Assembly (NCBI RefSeq): GCF_001748285.1
Contig: NZ_BDGT01000025.1
Span: forward strand, 35,548-99,547
Source of the DNA: Thermogemmatispora onikobensis
Lineage (GTDB): Bacteria; Chloroflexota; Ktedonobacteria; Ktedonobacterales; Ktedonobacteraceae
Direction: 5' to 3'
DNA: 64,000 bases
In this document: in pieces, positions 1 to 9,093 of the stretch
How positions within the stretch are numbered: position 1 is the first letter of the stretch
Layout: the number at the start of each line of letters is the position of its first letter
Program-made: the position numbers and the translations under genes
Notes under the pieces: generated by a model
What the model was told of the DNA's origin: nothing
Databases searched by the model: none
The model's input: only the letters and a program-made list of their open reading frames with translations

Positions 1-657
1 CGCTGTCTCACCCTCGAACGGCGGATGGCCGGTCAGCATTTCAAACAGGACGGTGGCGACCGAATAGAGATCCGAGCGGGTATCCGCCGAGCGCCCGCTC
101 TCGGCCTGCTCGGGCGCAATATAGTAAGGAGTGCCCATGAACATGTTTGACCGGGTCAGGGTAACCGTCTCGCTGCTGCGTGCTAGCCCGAAGTCGGTGA
201 TTTTGACGACATCCTTCGTGTTGATCAGGATGTTCTGGGGCTTGATATCGCGATGAACTACGCCATGCCGGTAGGCAACGTCCAGACCCTCGACGATCTG
301 ATGCGCATAGTTGAGCGCGCGCGAGGGCTTCAGTGGCCCATAGGTAATCGTATGGTACTTGAGGTTCTGCCCATCGATGTAATCCATCACGATAAAGTGC
401 ATGTTGTGGTCTTCCCCATAGTCGATGATGCGCACAATATGGGGATCACTCAGGTGCAACAGGATGCGGGCCTCACGCTGAAAACGGGCCAGCAGCTCGC
501 TGTCCCCCGCCAGCTCGACGTGCAAGACCTTGATGGCATAAATATGGTTGTTTTCGAGGTCACGAGCAACATAGACGGTGGCGAAGTTGCCCCGCCCTCT
601 TTCGTCAATCAGTTTGTAGCGACCCTTGATGACACGCCCGATCATGTCACCGTCCAT
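1..657 (-). CDS. Ser/Thr protein kinase, N-terminal part (cut by window edge)
   Basis: Eukaryotic-type (Hanks) Ser/Thr kinase that phosphorylates protein substrates. The visible 219 codons cover the N-lobe and most of the catalytic lobe: an early GRYKLID stretch, the Lys of YAIKVL, the catalytic loop HRDIKPQNIL, ITDFGLAR, and an activation loop ending in a TPYYIAPEQ motif. Catalytic residues look intact. The reading frame is open to base 1, so the rest (often a linker plus FHA, TM or repeat domain) lies outside the window. The ATG at 655-657 begins MDGDMIG and mirrors the start of the kinase at 3246, its close paralogue in layout. A promoter lies just upstream (695-724). Confidence 0.93.
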   Translation of the reverse strand, partial: MDGDMIGRVIKGRYKLIDERGRGNFATVYVARDLENNHIYAIKVLHVELAGDSELLARFQREARILLHLSDPHIVRIIDYGEDHNMHFIVMDYIDGQNLKYHTITYGPLKPSRALNYAHQIVEGLDVAYRHGVVHRDIKPQNILINTKDVVKITDFGLARSSETVTLTRSNMFMGTPYYIAPEQAESGRSADTRSDLYSVATVLFEMLTGHPPFEGETA

Positions 658-694
658 GGCGCAATCTCCTACTTAAAGGCTATTCCTCGCGGCT

Positions 695-724
695 ATTATA
701 GCATCATTCCCTGTCTCATGTCAT
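695..724 (-). promoter_or_regulatory. Sigma-70-type promoter of the kinase at 657
   Basis: On the minus strand ATGACA (724-719), an 18-nt spacer, then TATAAT (700-695) preceded by TGC, an extended -10. The start codon is about 35 nt downstream. In the rest of the 382-bp divergent gap up to the HAD gene at 1040 I see no gene and no clear second promoter. Confidence 0.6.
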
Positions 725-1039
725 TGGTACGTGGCTTTTTTCATCGCTCCCATCTCGGGAAACCGGTGCTGACAGACCGGGTAAGACATAGTAATAGGCT
801 ACTCTTCGAGCAAACTCCTCTGCACTTCTTGCTTCGCAGGCCAGGAACGCATATAGTGATAACGAAGGCTCGCCGACCTTCCTCTGCCTTGCGTGAGGAG
901 GATCTACTGCGAAAAGGCCCTTTTCCAGGATGATGGCGCCAGCATTCCCTACTGTAGAGTAGACTCTTTCTTGACCAGTAGTGATCTTCCTATATTGTCT
1001 AGCTTTGTTCGATAAATCTGGATGAGGAGGAGACAGCTG

Positions 1040-1849
1040 ATGGAGACTATTCGCGGCGTGCTGCTGGATATTGATGGGGTGCTGCATGTGAGTATGCAGC
1101 CCATTGAGGGCGCTGCCGAGGCGCTGCGCTGGTTAGAGCAGCAGGGGTATCGCTATGCCTTTGTAACCAATACCACGACTATGGCCCGTCCGACACTGGC
1201 GCAACGTCTCCAGGCGATCGGGCTGCCAGTCTCTGCTGAGCAGCTTATTACGGCTCCTGTAGCGACCGCCGCCTATTTGCGCCACGCCTATCCAGGCAAA
1301 CGCTGCTGGCTGCTCAGTAAGGGGGATACGGCGGCGGATTTCGCTGGCGTTGAACTGGTTGAGCCTGGCAGCTCGGGAGCGGAGCACGTCGATGTAGTGG
1401 TGATCGGAGGGGCCGAGGAACTGCTTTCCTATGAGAATATGAACCGGGCTTTTCGCCTGCTGATGGCTGGCGCCGATCTGGTCGCCATGCATAAAAACCT
1501 CTACTGGCGTGTGAGCGATGGGTTGCGCCTCGATAGCGGGCCGTTCGTCTCGGCTCTAGAGCTGGCCTCTGACAAGCAGGCCGTGATCATTGGAAAGCCC
1601 GAGCGGGCCTTCTTCGCGGAGGCTGTACGCTTGCTCGGAACGGAGCCGGAGGAGACGCTGATGGTAGGCGACGATCTTGTCAATGACGTTCAGGGGGCCA
1701 GGCGGGCCGGTCTGCGGGCCTTGCTTGTCTGCACTGGCAAGCACGGACCGGATACGCCTCTGCTCAGGGAGTGCCCGCCGGAGGAGCGGCCCGAGGCGTT
1801 GCTGCCTTCGGTAGCGGCTTTACCTGACTATCTTGCTGGCCAGAGCTGA
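1040..1849 (+). CDS. HAD-IIA family phosphatase (NagD/LHPP-like)
   Basis: Haloacid dehalogenase superfamily phosphatase, subclass IIA, 269 residues, a normal length. All four motifs are visible: LLDIDGVLH (nucleophile and acid/base Asp) near residue 10, FVTNTT (motif II), the Lys of IGKPERAFF (motif III) and MVGDDLVNDVQGA (motif IV Asp). The family dephosphorylates small phosphometabolites (p-nitrophenyl phosphate, nucleotides, phosphoglycolate); the substrate here cannot be told. An ATG also exists at 1022, but GAGGAGGAG ends about 10 nt before the ATG at 1040 and the protein from there aligns with the family start, so 1040 is preferred. Monocistronic; convergent with the kinase-FHA gene. 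Confidence 0.9.
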   Translation: METIRGVLLDIDGVLHVSMQPIEGAAEALRWLEQQGYRYAFVTNTTTMARPTLAQRLQAIGLPVSAEQLITAPVATAAYLRHAYPGKRCWLLSKGDTAADFAGVELVEPGSSGAEHVDVVVIGGAEELLSYENMNRAFRLLMAGADLVAMHKNLYWRVSDGLRLDSGPFVSALELASDKQAVIIGKPERAFFAEAVRLLGTEPEETLMVGDDLVNDVQGARRAGLRALLVCTGKHGPDTPLLRECPPEERPEALLPSVAALPDYLAGQS

Positions 1850-1932
1850 GGGGGGATGAAGCCGGTCCGGTCAGGCGGGCGACCTGGTGTGCTCTCGCCT
1901 TCCGCGGAAAAAGCGGCGAGCTAGAGAGCGAG

Positions 1933-3246
1933 CTAGCTTGTCGCCTCCTCCCCGTCCTTCGCCTCCGTTGGTGCCTGCTCATGGCCGTTGATCAGTTCGA
2001 AGCGCATTTCAATATTGCCGAAGCGGAGGATGTCGCCGTGCTTGAGCGCCCGCTCTTCGCCCGGTGGCAGGAAGCGACCATTGAGGCGAGTGCGGTTGCG
2101 TGAGTGGAGATCCTCAATGGTAAAAAAGGTGCCCTGCCGATTGCGGATGCAGGCATGGCGTCTGCCCACCATCTTGTCGGCCAGGCTGATATCGGGATAG
2201 AGGTTACGCATAGGATCACGTCGCCCAATGATTATCTCCTGATTGACCAGGAGAAAGACTTCCCCCGTGGCCAGGTGAACGAGTCGGGCTGCGGCTCGTG
2301 GAACTGGGGCCTTCTCTGTGGCGGCTGGGGCCTCGATCACGGTGCTTTGCTCAGGAAGGGCCAGCGGATCAGCCGGGACCCTGGGCTGGCTGGTCTGCTG
2401 AGGCAGGCTGACCGCGGCGCGGCGCAGGTTCTGCAGCGCATCGATAAATTCCTGGGGCGTTTGATAGCGCCGTTCGGGGCGCTTGGCCAGGCCTTTTTGG
2501 AAAAACTGGTCAACGATGGGGGGGAGATCGGGACGCAGCGGGTGCAGCGCTGGAATAGGCGTACTCTTATGCTTGACAATCAACTCCATCACATTGCTGC
2601 CCCGGTAGGGCGGTTGGCCAGCCAGCATCTCGAACAGGATGGCCGCCAGTGAGTAGAGGTCAGAGCGAATGTCTGCCGCATGGCCACTGTCGATCTGCTC
2701 AGGTGAAATGTAGTAGGCTGTGCCCATAAATTCATCGGTCTCGGTGATCGTCGGGGTATCCTTGGCCCGCGCCAGACCAAAATCAGTGATTTTTACCTCT
2801 CCCCGGTTATTGACCAGGATATTCTGCGGTTTCAGGTCGCGGTGCACAATGCCGCGACAGTTAGCCGCTTCTAAACCAAGAGCAACCTGCTCAGCATAAT
2901 CCAGAGCAGTCTCCAGGGGGAAGGGACCGCGACGCTGCATGATGGTTCGCAGGTTATGGCCATCGACGTAATCCATGACGATGAAGTGGACTTGTCCATC
3001 CCAGCCGTAGTCGATGACATGGACGATGTGAGGATCATCAATGCCCAGTGGGAGCGAGGCCTCGCGCTGAAAACGCTGCAGAATCTCCGTATTGCGTAAA
3101 AATTTATCGTGCAGCAGTTTAACGGCATAGAGATAGTTGGTTTCCAAGTCGCGGGCAATGTAGACCGAGCCAAACGCTCCTTCTGCAATCTGGTCAATCA
3201 GTTTGTAGCGCCCTTTGACCAAATAGCCGAGAAAGGTGTCGTCCAT
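1933..3246 (-). CDS. Ser/Thr protein kinase with C-terminal FHA domain
   Basis: 437-residue soluble Hanks kinase fused to a phosphothreonine-binding FHA domain. Kinase motifs: glycine loop AEGAFGSV, YAVKLL Lys, HRDLKPQNILV, ITDFGLARA, and YISPEQ. After a Pro-rich linker (about 285-330) the FHA domain shows IIIGRRD, GRRHACI and SRNRTRLNG. FHA domains normally bind phosphorylated partners or the autophosphorylated kinase. No transmembrane helix is visible. The ATG at 3246 is preceded by GGAGGAGGA. It follows the glycosyltransferase operon on the same strand by 72 bp and could be its last cistron, which would link the kinase to surface-glycan synthesis (inference); a possible separate promoter (TTGGTT-18-TATGAT) lies in the gap. 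Confidence 0.95.
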   Translation of the reverse strand: MDDTFLGYLVKGRYKLIDQIAEGAFGSVYIARDLETNYLYAVKLLHDKFLRNTEILQRFQREASLPLGIDDPHIVHVIDYGWDGQVHFIVMDYVDGHNLRTIMQRRGPFPLETALDYAEQVALGLEAANCRGIVHRDLKPQNILVNNRGEVKITDFGLARAKDTPTITETDEFMGTAYYISPEQIDSGHAADIRSDLYSLAAILFEMLAGQPPYRGSNVMELIVKHKSTPIPALHPLRPDLPPIVDQFFQKGLAKRPERRYQTPQEFIDALQNLRRAAVSLPQQTSQPRVPADPLALPEQSTVIEAPAATEKAPVPRAAARLVHLATGEVFLLVNQEIIIGRRDPMRNLYPDISLADKMVGRRHACIRNRQGTFFTIEDLHSRNRTRLNGRFLPPGEERALKHGDILRFGNIEMRFELINGHEQAPTEAKDGEEATS

Positions 3247-3318
3247 AGAAACAGCTCCTCCTCCTGACTTACCTGACCGTCTCGACTGACGCAACCGCGC
3301 TGTCTCCGTTTCACTATA

Positions 3319-4635
3319 TCATAACGACCGGAGGAGACCGAAACCAAACTGACCAAGAGTGGCCGCGAGTACGAGGACGTTGCGCAGCAAAATAATCTCG
3401 AAGAAGCCGGGCAACGTTTGCGCGACCTGGGGCGCACTAGTCGGGTCAGCCAGATGCGGGTAGTAGAAAACGTAGATTGAACTTGTCAGCAGGCAGATGA
3501 CGATCCAGAGGAGCCGCCAGGAGCGAGCACGGGAGGAGGGAGTACGGTTCAGAGTGGCACCGACAACCACGGGAATGACCCAGAGGAGATATTGCGGGCT
3601 AAAGACCTTCCCAGTGGTGATGAGCAGCAGCAAGAGGGCGAGCATACTCTCCCAGAGGTCGAAGACACCTTTGTATTGCAGCCAGAGCGTCAGCAGGAGG
3701 CCAAGGCAGAGCAGGCAGGTCAGGAGCAGGCTCACGGTGGGCGCCAGAGGGCTGACGACGTTGAGGGAGCCGTAGCTAAAGAGAAGCTGAAGCGGCTGAC
3801 CGAAGGCAGCCAGGTTGCTGAGCCAAAGCAGGCTCGCGGCCAACGATTCAATCTGAGGAGGCCGCTGGCTGAAGTAGCGCAGCGGTTCTAGCAGGGCGCC
3901 TGTAGGGTTGAGCAAGGCGAAGAAAGCGCTGACCAGCGCCACGGTGGCGCCAAAGAGCAGTAGGTGGCGCCAGCGCCAGGCTGCAATCCTGGGCAGCGGC
4001 TCCTGACCGGAGCTGAGAGACTGCTGTTCGGCCAGAAAGAGCGCCGGCAGCCCCACCAGGGGATAGAGCTTGAGAAGCGTACCGCCTGCCAGAGCGAGGT
4101 AGGCCAGGGCCCACCGTTCGCGTCGGGCTGCCACCAGGCAGGCCAGGACACACAAGGACGGCAGCAGATCGTAGCGCACCTGAAGAAGGGGGCCACCTCC
4201 CACGATGAGCAGCAGCGTGCCACCCAGTGCGGCCTGGGGCGAAACGAAGCGGTACAGCAGCCAGACCAGAGCAGCGGCCACACCGAGCATCAGCAGCGCA
4301 AAGGTTAGGGTATAGTACGGGAGCGGAACCAGCAGCGGCAGAGAGAAGGGAACAAGTGTCAGCGGAGGATACTCTTGTGGTAGAACGTGAAAGGGAGGCT
4401 GGACTCCATGAAGCGGGAGAAAGGTGCACTGCTGCGCCGGCAGCCAGTGCAGGGCTGCGCTGCCGAACCAGAAAAGCAGAGCATAGCACTGGTAACGGAG
4501 CAGGTCAGTTGGTGCAAGGAAGACTTGCCAGGCACTCTCAAGGAAGAGCATTGTGCCGGGCAAGAAGAGCAGCCAGGGAGCTGGCCACCGGCGCAGGCCA
4601 CGTGCCCAAAGGAGAGGGGAGCGTCGCATAGCCAT
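3319..4635 (-). CDS. Polytopic GT87-like (DUF2029) mannosyltransferase candidate
   Basis: 438-residue integral membrane protein with about ten hydrophobic segments. The early periplasmic-type loop contains an EYPPLTLVP stretch typical of polyprenyl-phosphate-sugar-dependent GT-C glycosyltransferases of the GT87/DUF2029 type (EYPP motif, large hydrophobic helices, CxCL-rich middle). Such enzymes transfer mannose or arabinose from polyprenyl phosphate on the outer face of the membrane. It starts 7 nt after the stop of the upstream GT4 gene and has little independent ribosome-binding sequence, so it is probably translationally coupled. Last or next-to-last gene of a four-gene glycosyltransferase operon. 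The exact sugar is unknown. Confidence 0.75.
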   Translation of the reverse strand: MAMRRSPLLWARGLRRWPAPWLLFLPGTMLFLESAWQVFLAPTDLLRYQCYALLFWFGSAALHWLPAQQCTFLPLHGVQPPFHVLPQEYPPLTLVPFSLPLLVPLPYYTLTFALLMLGVAAALVWLLYRFVSPQAALGGTLLLIVGGGPLLQVRYDLLPSLCVLACLVAARRERWALAYLALAGGTLLKLYPLVGLPALFLAEQQSLSSGQEPLPRIAAWRWRHLLLFGATVALVSAFFALLNPTGALLEPLRYFSQRPPQIESLAASLLWLSNLAAFGQPLQLLFSYGSLNVVSPLAPTVSLLLTCLLCLGLLLTLWLQYKGVFDLWESMLALLLLLITTGKVFSPQYLLWVIPVVVGATLNRTPSSRARSWRLLWIVICLLTSSIYVFYYPHLADPTSAPQVAQTLPGFFEIILLRNVLVLAATLGQFGFGLLRSL

Positions 4636-4642
4636 CGCGCAC

Positions 4643-5794
4643 TCAAGAGGCGGAGGTAGGCGTCGAGGAAGCGGAGTCGCGTTCAGCCAGCATTTCCACG
4701 AAGACCTCGTACGTCTTGCGAGCGATCGCCTCCTGCGTATAGTTTTTCAAGATATGCTGACGGGCCTGGCGTGCCAGGCGCTGATAGAGGTCCTGGTCCT
4801 CAAGCAAGCGTCGCACGCACTCAGCCATTGCGCGGGCGTCGCCCTCGGGGAAGATCAGGCCGCCATCGCCTACGGTCACCGGGATCTCACCCGAGCTAGA
4901 ACCAACCACGGGCACCTCGCAACACATGGCCTCGGCCATTGAACGTCCAAACTGCTCCATCCAATTGGGGCGGGTCAGCGAAGGCTGCAGCAGCACATGC
5001 ATCTTGCGCATCTCGTCAGGCACCTTATAGCTCGGCAAGCTGCCCAGGAAGGAGACACGTTCTGCCACGCCCAGGCGCTGGGCCATCCGCTCCAGCTCAT
5101 CGCGCAACGGTCCGTAGCCGATAAAGACCACGCGGCAACACGCTGGCAGCATGGCCAGAGCCTCGATGATCAGCGGCACGCCCTTCTCCTCCTTCAGGCG
5201 ACCCACGTAGCCCAGAATAAACGGCTCTCCTGGCTGGTAAGGCCGGCGTTGGGGATCGGGGTAGTGCAGGCTTGGCTCCGCCCCGAACTGTGCAATCAGA
5301 TGGATCTTGCCCTTATAGCCCTTACGGCGCAGCACTTCGCCCGCCGCCTTATTGCAGGCTTGAGCGTGTCTGGCGTGTTGGTAGCAATACAGCTCAAACT
5401 GCCGGAAAGGAGGGGGATAGCGGCGATAAAGGTTTTGGAACGTCGAGAAAATCGGCAGTGCCCCATAGCGTCGGGCCAGGCGGATTGCCTGGTAGGTTGC
5501 GAAATTATACGGCTCCTCATCGACATGCACGATATCGGGGTGCACGCGACGCATAATACTATTGAGCTGAGGATAGTAGTGGATATGGAAATGGCCATTG
5601 AGAGCCATCGGAGTCACGATTAGCTCATAGCCCTCCAGGTAGACCCGTTCCAGCTCCTGCTTACTGCCATCGTCGGCCAGCCAGTAGGGGGGGGTCACGG
5701 CGATCAGCTCGATGTCGGGGCACTTAGCCAGCTCCTCCAGTTTGCGGTGAGAAGTGCCGGCGACGTAGGCCTTAGAGATTGTCAGAACGCGCAT
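4643..5794 (-). CDS. GT4-family glycosyltransferase
   Basis: 383-residue GT-B fold, retaining glycosyltransferase. The N-terminal half carries the acceptor lobe (starts MRVLTISKAYV, with PDIVHVDEEPY). The C-terminal half has the nucleotide-sugar lobe with ILGYVGRLKEEKGVPLIIEA, FIGYGPLRDELE, and the E-x7-E motif region EAMCCEVPVVGSSSGEIPV. The sequence up to 5914 is open, but the ATG at 5794 matches the family start and is 4 nt from the stop of the preceding gene, indicating coupling. Cytoplasmic or membrane-associated; assembles a surface glycan or glycolipid together with its three operon partners (inference). Confidence 0.92.
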   Translation of the reverse strand: MRVLTISKAYVAGTSHRKLEELAKCPDIELIAVTPPYWLADDGSKQELERVYLEGYELIVTPMALNGHFHIHYYPQLNSIMRRVHPDIVHVDEEPYNFATYQAIRLARRYGALPIFSTFQNLYRRYPPPFRQFELYCYQHARHAQACNKAAGEVLRRKGYKGKIHLIAQFGAEPSLHYPDPQRRPYQPGEPFILGYVGRLKEEKGVPLIIEALAMLPACCRVVFIGYGPLRDELERMAQRLGVAERVSFLGSLPSYKVPDEMRKMHVLLQPSLTRPNWMEQFGRSMAEAMCCEVPVVGSSSGEIPVTVGDGGLIFPEGDARAMAECVRRLLEDQDLYQRLARQARQHILKNYTQEAIARKTYEVFVEMLAERDSASSTPTSAS

Positions 5795-5798
5795 TGCA

Positions 5799-6965
5799 CT
5801 AAGCTCTCTCCAGCGATAAAGCTGCTTCATAGGCAGCCAGCGTCTCGCTTGCGGTCCGCTGCCAGCTGAACTGCGTAGCGCGGCGCAGCGAGCGGGCGCG
5901 CAGGTCTGCCTCAAGTCTCATGTCACTGAGAACAGCATACATTGCGTCGACGAGGGCGTCCAGATTGGTAGGATCAACGCATAGAGCGGCGTCGCCCACC
6001 ACTTCAGGCAGCGAAGTCCGATTGGAGCAGACCACGGGGGCGCCGCAGGCCATTGCTTCCAGCGGATCGAGGCCGAAGCCCTCGTAGAGCGAAGGAAAAA
6101 CGAAGAGGCCGGCGCCGCTATAGAGAGCGGGTTTATCTTCATCGCGCACGAAGCGCACGATCACCTTATCGGCAATGCCCAGCTCAGCGGCCACCGGGCG
6201 TGGATCGGAGAAGCGGGGGCCACGCTGTCGGTCGGGATCGCCCGAGATCAAGAGGCGCAGATCTGGCTCGCCCAGGCGCTCGTAGACGCGCGCGAAAGCG
6301 CGCACCAACTGCGGAACATTCTTGCGTACGTCCAATCCCCCAAGATAGAAGACATAGCGCTGATGCTCGGCCAGGCCGTAACGTGCGCGCGCTCTGGCCA
6401 GTTGCTCGGGGTCATGCACGGGGCGATACTCCTCGCCGGCGGCCTCGTAGATCACGCGGATGCGCTCAGGAGGCAGCTTCAGCGTTTCGACGATATCGCG
6501 CTTTGCGTGCTCGGAGACCGTAATGATCAGGGTTGCGCGCCGCACCGCATAGGCGATGAGCTGCATATAGGCCTCGATCTTGGCCCCGGCGCGATAAATA
6601 GGCAGATGCCAGGGAATCACATCATGCACCGTGACAACGACTGGCATAGAGGCCCGCAGCGGTGGTGCGAAATAGGGAATATGGAGCAGATCAACGCCGT
6701 GGTGCCGGGCTGCGCGCGGCGACGTCATCTGCTCCCAGAACAGTTTTTCAACGTTCTCGCTCCGGGCCAACAGAGAGGGAACAGGAGCCGCGACATAGCG
6801 CATATGGCCAGAAAGGGTGAGTGGTGGCGGCTCAGGGCGTGGTCCCAACAGGACATACTCGTGGCTCTGATCAAGGGTAGCCAGGGCCTTGAGCAGGTGC
6901 AGCAGATACTGGCCGCTCCCGCTAGCGGGGTAGCGAAAGAAGAGGGCATTAATGCCGATCCGCAT
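5799..6965 (-). CDS. GT4-family glycosyltransferase
   Basis: 388 residues, GT-B fold. [20 protein letters not shown] is a typical GT4 opening with the donor-binding Gly-rich turn. C-terminal lobe motifs: [39 protein letters not shown], and [19 protein letters not shown] with the E-x7-E pair. Related to mannosyl- and rhamnosyltransferases. GGAGG lies 5 nt before the ATG at 6965. The start overlaps the end of the upstream glycosyltransferase gene by 17 nt, so the two are translated as one unit. Similar to the next gene upstream and probably an old duplicate of it. Confidence 0.93.
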   Translation of the reverse strand: MRIGINALFFRYPASGSGQYLLHLLKALATLDQSHEYVLLGPRPEPPPLTLSGHMRYVAAPVPSLLARSENVEKLFWEQMTSPRAARHHGVDLLHIPYFAPPLRASMPVVVTVHDVIPWHLPIYRAGAKIEAYMQLIAYAVRRATLIITVSEHAKRDIVETLKLPPERIRVIYEAAGEEYRPVHDPEQLARARARYGLAEHQRYVFYLGGLDVRKNVPQLVRAFARVYERLGEPDLRLLISGDPDRQRGPRFSDPRPVAAELGIADKVIVRFVRDEDKPALYSGAGLFVFPSLYEGFGLDPLEAMACGAPVVCSNRTSLPEVVGDAALCVDPTNLDALVDAMYAVLSDMRLEADLRARSLRRATQFSWQRTASETLAAYEAALSLERA

Positions 6966-8139
6966 AGGAAGCCTCCAGCGTAGTGAAGTCCGTGAGGCCC
7001 TCATAGAGCTTCTGATAGACCAGGAGCATTTTACGGGCCGAGGCCTCCCAGGTATAGCGTTTCACCTGCTCATAGCCCCTTTGGCGCAGCTCCTGGCAGA
7101 GCTGCTGATCATCGAGCAAGCGTGTGATCGCGGAAGCCAGGGCCTCGGCGTCATAAGGGTCGACCTTGAGGGCGGCCTCGCCGACCACTTCGGGCAGCGA
7201 AGAGGTATTCGAGGTGACGACGGGGGCGCCGCAGGCCAGTGCCTCCAGGGCGGGCATACCGAAGCCTTCATAGAAGGAAGGATATGCGAAGACATCGGCC
7301 ATACTATAGAGCATCACCAGATCGAGCGTGCTGACGTGCCCCAGAAAACGCACCTTCTCCGTCAGACCCAGGCGGACCACTTCCTGCTCGGTCTCCTCAT
7401 AAAGCCAGCCCGGGCCGCCGACAATGACCAACATTTTCGGGCGCGGCTTGCGGTTCAGGGCCTGATGGAAAGCGCGGATCAGACCCAGGTGGTTCTTGCG
7501 CGGCTCCTTTGTTCCCACCGTCAAGACGAAGGGGTGTTTCAGACCATACTTATAGCGTGTGGCCTCCAGCAGCACGGGATCGGTCACGCGCCGGAAGGCG
7601 CGGCCCACTCCAGGAGAGATAATGACCATCTTCTCCGGGGGGATTGCCAGATACTTGGTAAGCGTGCGAGCCGAAGCCTGAGAGACCGTGGCGACCACAT
7701 CGGCGCTGCGAGCTGCCCGTGGAACCACCCCGCGCAGGTAGGCGGCCAAGGAAGGAACAGCGTACTGTGGATACTCCAGGAACGCCAGATCATGGATCGT
7801 CACCACGGTGCGCGGGTGGCGACCAAAGCGGCTGAAAGGCGGCAGAACAAAGTCCGGGCCGTGGTAGAGGTCGACAGGGCCGGTGAACCAATTCGCGTAG
7901 GGAGGGAGCTGCCAGCGATACCAGAGAATATTGAGGTAGCGCTCAGGAATAGGAATGCGCCGAATCGTCACATGCTCAGCTTGAGGGAAAGTGCGTCCCT
8001 CCTGGGGGGGCTGGCTGCTCAACAGGACATAACGATTCACCTGATCTTGAGCGAGCAGGGCCTCAACCAGGCAACGGATATAGGTCCCGATGCCTGCCCC
8101 CTGCCTGATAGCCGTCGTGTAGTCAATGGCAATGCGCAT
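6949..8139 (-). CDS. GT4-family glycosyltransferase, first gene of the glycan operon
   Basis: 396 residues. MRIAIDYTTAIRQGAGIGTY gives the GT4 N-terminal signature; VLTVGTKEPRKNHLGLIRAF, FLGHVSTLDLVMLYSMADVF and YPSFYEGFGMPALEALACG the UDP/GDP-sugar binding lobe. The frame is open to 8229 but the family start is the ATG at 8139. This is the promoter-proximal gene of the set 8139 to 3319. No obvious sigma-70 promoter was seen in the repeat-rich spacer upstream. Confidence 0.93.
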   Translation of the reverse strand: MRIAIDYTTAIRQGAGIGTYIRCLVEALLAQDQVNRYVLLSSQPPQEGRTFPQAEHVTIRRIPIPERYLNILWYRWQLPPYANWFTGPVDLYHGPDFVLPPFSRFGRHPRTVVTIHDLAFLEYPQYAVPSLAAYLRGVVPRAARSADVVATVSQASARTLTKYLAIPPEKMVIISPGVGRAFRRVTDPVLLEATRYKYGLKHPFVLTVGTKEPRKNHLGLIRAFHQALNRKPRPKMLVIVGGPGWLYEETEQEVVRLGLTEKVRFLGHVSTLDLVMLYSMADVFAYPSFYEGFGMPALEALACGAPVVTSNTSSLPEVVGEAALKVDPYDAEALASAITRLLDDQQLCQELRQRGYEQVKRYTWEASARKMLLVYQKLYEGLTDFTTLEASYADRH

Positions 8140-8656
8140 AAAGACATCCCTGGCCTTTGTAGAGATCTTACCGATGGATGATTGAGCGCTGCTCGACCAA
8201 TGGCGCCAGGCCGGCCAGCCTCCGCTCATGATCGCCGGCCAGCCAGCCAGCGAACAAGCAAGCAGGCAAGCTTGCTGGCCTGGTGCTTGCCCAGCCTGCG
8301 ACCCTGCTCACCTTTTGTTTGTTCTGGCGATCAGAGCCTTTTCCTACCTGCCTGGTGGCGAATGGAAGAGGAGCAGAGGCAGGGCATGCGAGAAGAGGCC
8401 GGAGAGCAAGGCGGGCTTGCCTGCCAAAGGCCGACAATCCTGCCGCGGGCCACAGAGACCCAACCCGAAGCAACCCAACCGTTTGAGTCAGCGCGCGGAA
8501 CAGTAACGACTCGGATTGGTTCAGCCAAACCATGTCGAAATGACGAAAGAGGGGCGAGACGCCACGGTGATGTAGGGCCAGGCAAGCAAGCAAGCAAGCA
8601 AGGACAGTGCTGGCGACTCTCGCCCCAGAGTAAGCCGGGCGGACCGGCGTGCCAGG
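8140..8656. repeat. Intergenic spacer rich in tetranucleotide runs
   Basis: 517 bp without a credible gene. It contains short tandem tetranucleotide tracts: CCAG runs around 8232-8250, AAGC/GCAA runs around 8250-8275, and five AAGC units at 8582-8600. Open frames here are compositional artefacts. Similar GCTG/AAGC-type tracts recur in the spacers near 34420 and 41740. Confidence 0.6.
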
Positions 8657-9001
8657 CTAGCCGGGCGGCCAGCCGAACGGGCGTCCGCCCAAGAGATGGA
8701 AATGCAGATGAAAGACCGATTGTCCGGCGTCGGGTCCGACATTAGTCACGAAGCGATACCCACGCTCGGAGAGGCCGAGGTCCTGAGCGAGCTTATTGGC
8801 GACGGTGAAGAGGTGGGCGAGCAAGGTCCCATCCTGCTCTGTCACCTCCTTCATCGAAGCCAGGTGGCGCCGCGGAATCAACAGCACGTGATGGGGTGCC
8901 TGCGGATTGATATCCGCGAATGCGACGACCTCAGCATCCTGATAAAGGATCGTGCTCGGGATCTCGCCGTTAGCGATCTTGCAGAACAGACAGTCTTGCA
9001 T
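8657..9001 (-). CDS. HIT-family protein (HINT-like nucleotide hydrolase)
   Basis: 114-residue histidine triad protein, standard length. It opens MQDCLFCKIANGEIPS, has FADINPQAPHHVLLIPR in the middle, and ends with the catalytic triad HLHFHLLGGR and the characteristic WPPG tail. The family hydrolyses adenosine 5'-monophosphoramidates or related nucleotidyl adducts. An in-frame ATG exists at 9046 but the family start is 9001. It lies 93 bp downstream of the zinc-ribbon gene on the same strand and is probably cotranscribed with it. Confidence 0.95.
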   Translation of the reverse strand: MQDCLFCKIANGEIPSTILYQDAEVVAFADINPQAPHHVLLIPRRHLASMKEVTEQDGTLLAHLFTVANKLAQDLGLSERGYRFVTNVGPDAGQSVFHLHFHLLGGRPFGWPPG

Positions 9002-9093
9002 AGTTGCCTTCCTCAAGCCAAGAGCGGGCTGGGGCTGCTGGCTCACCCGCGCCAGCGGAAGAGCAGACGAGAGACCAACCCGACTCTTGCCGA

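Noticed and set aside
958..1000. TTGACC-TATATT promoter for the HAD gene
   Set aside because: Spacer of 14 nt is too short for a sigma-70 promoter.
8182..8745. A 187-codon plus-strand frame in the repeat-rich spacer
   Set aside because: Product is made of translated tetranucleotide repeats and extends into the HIT gene on the other strand.
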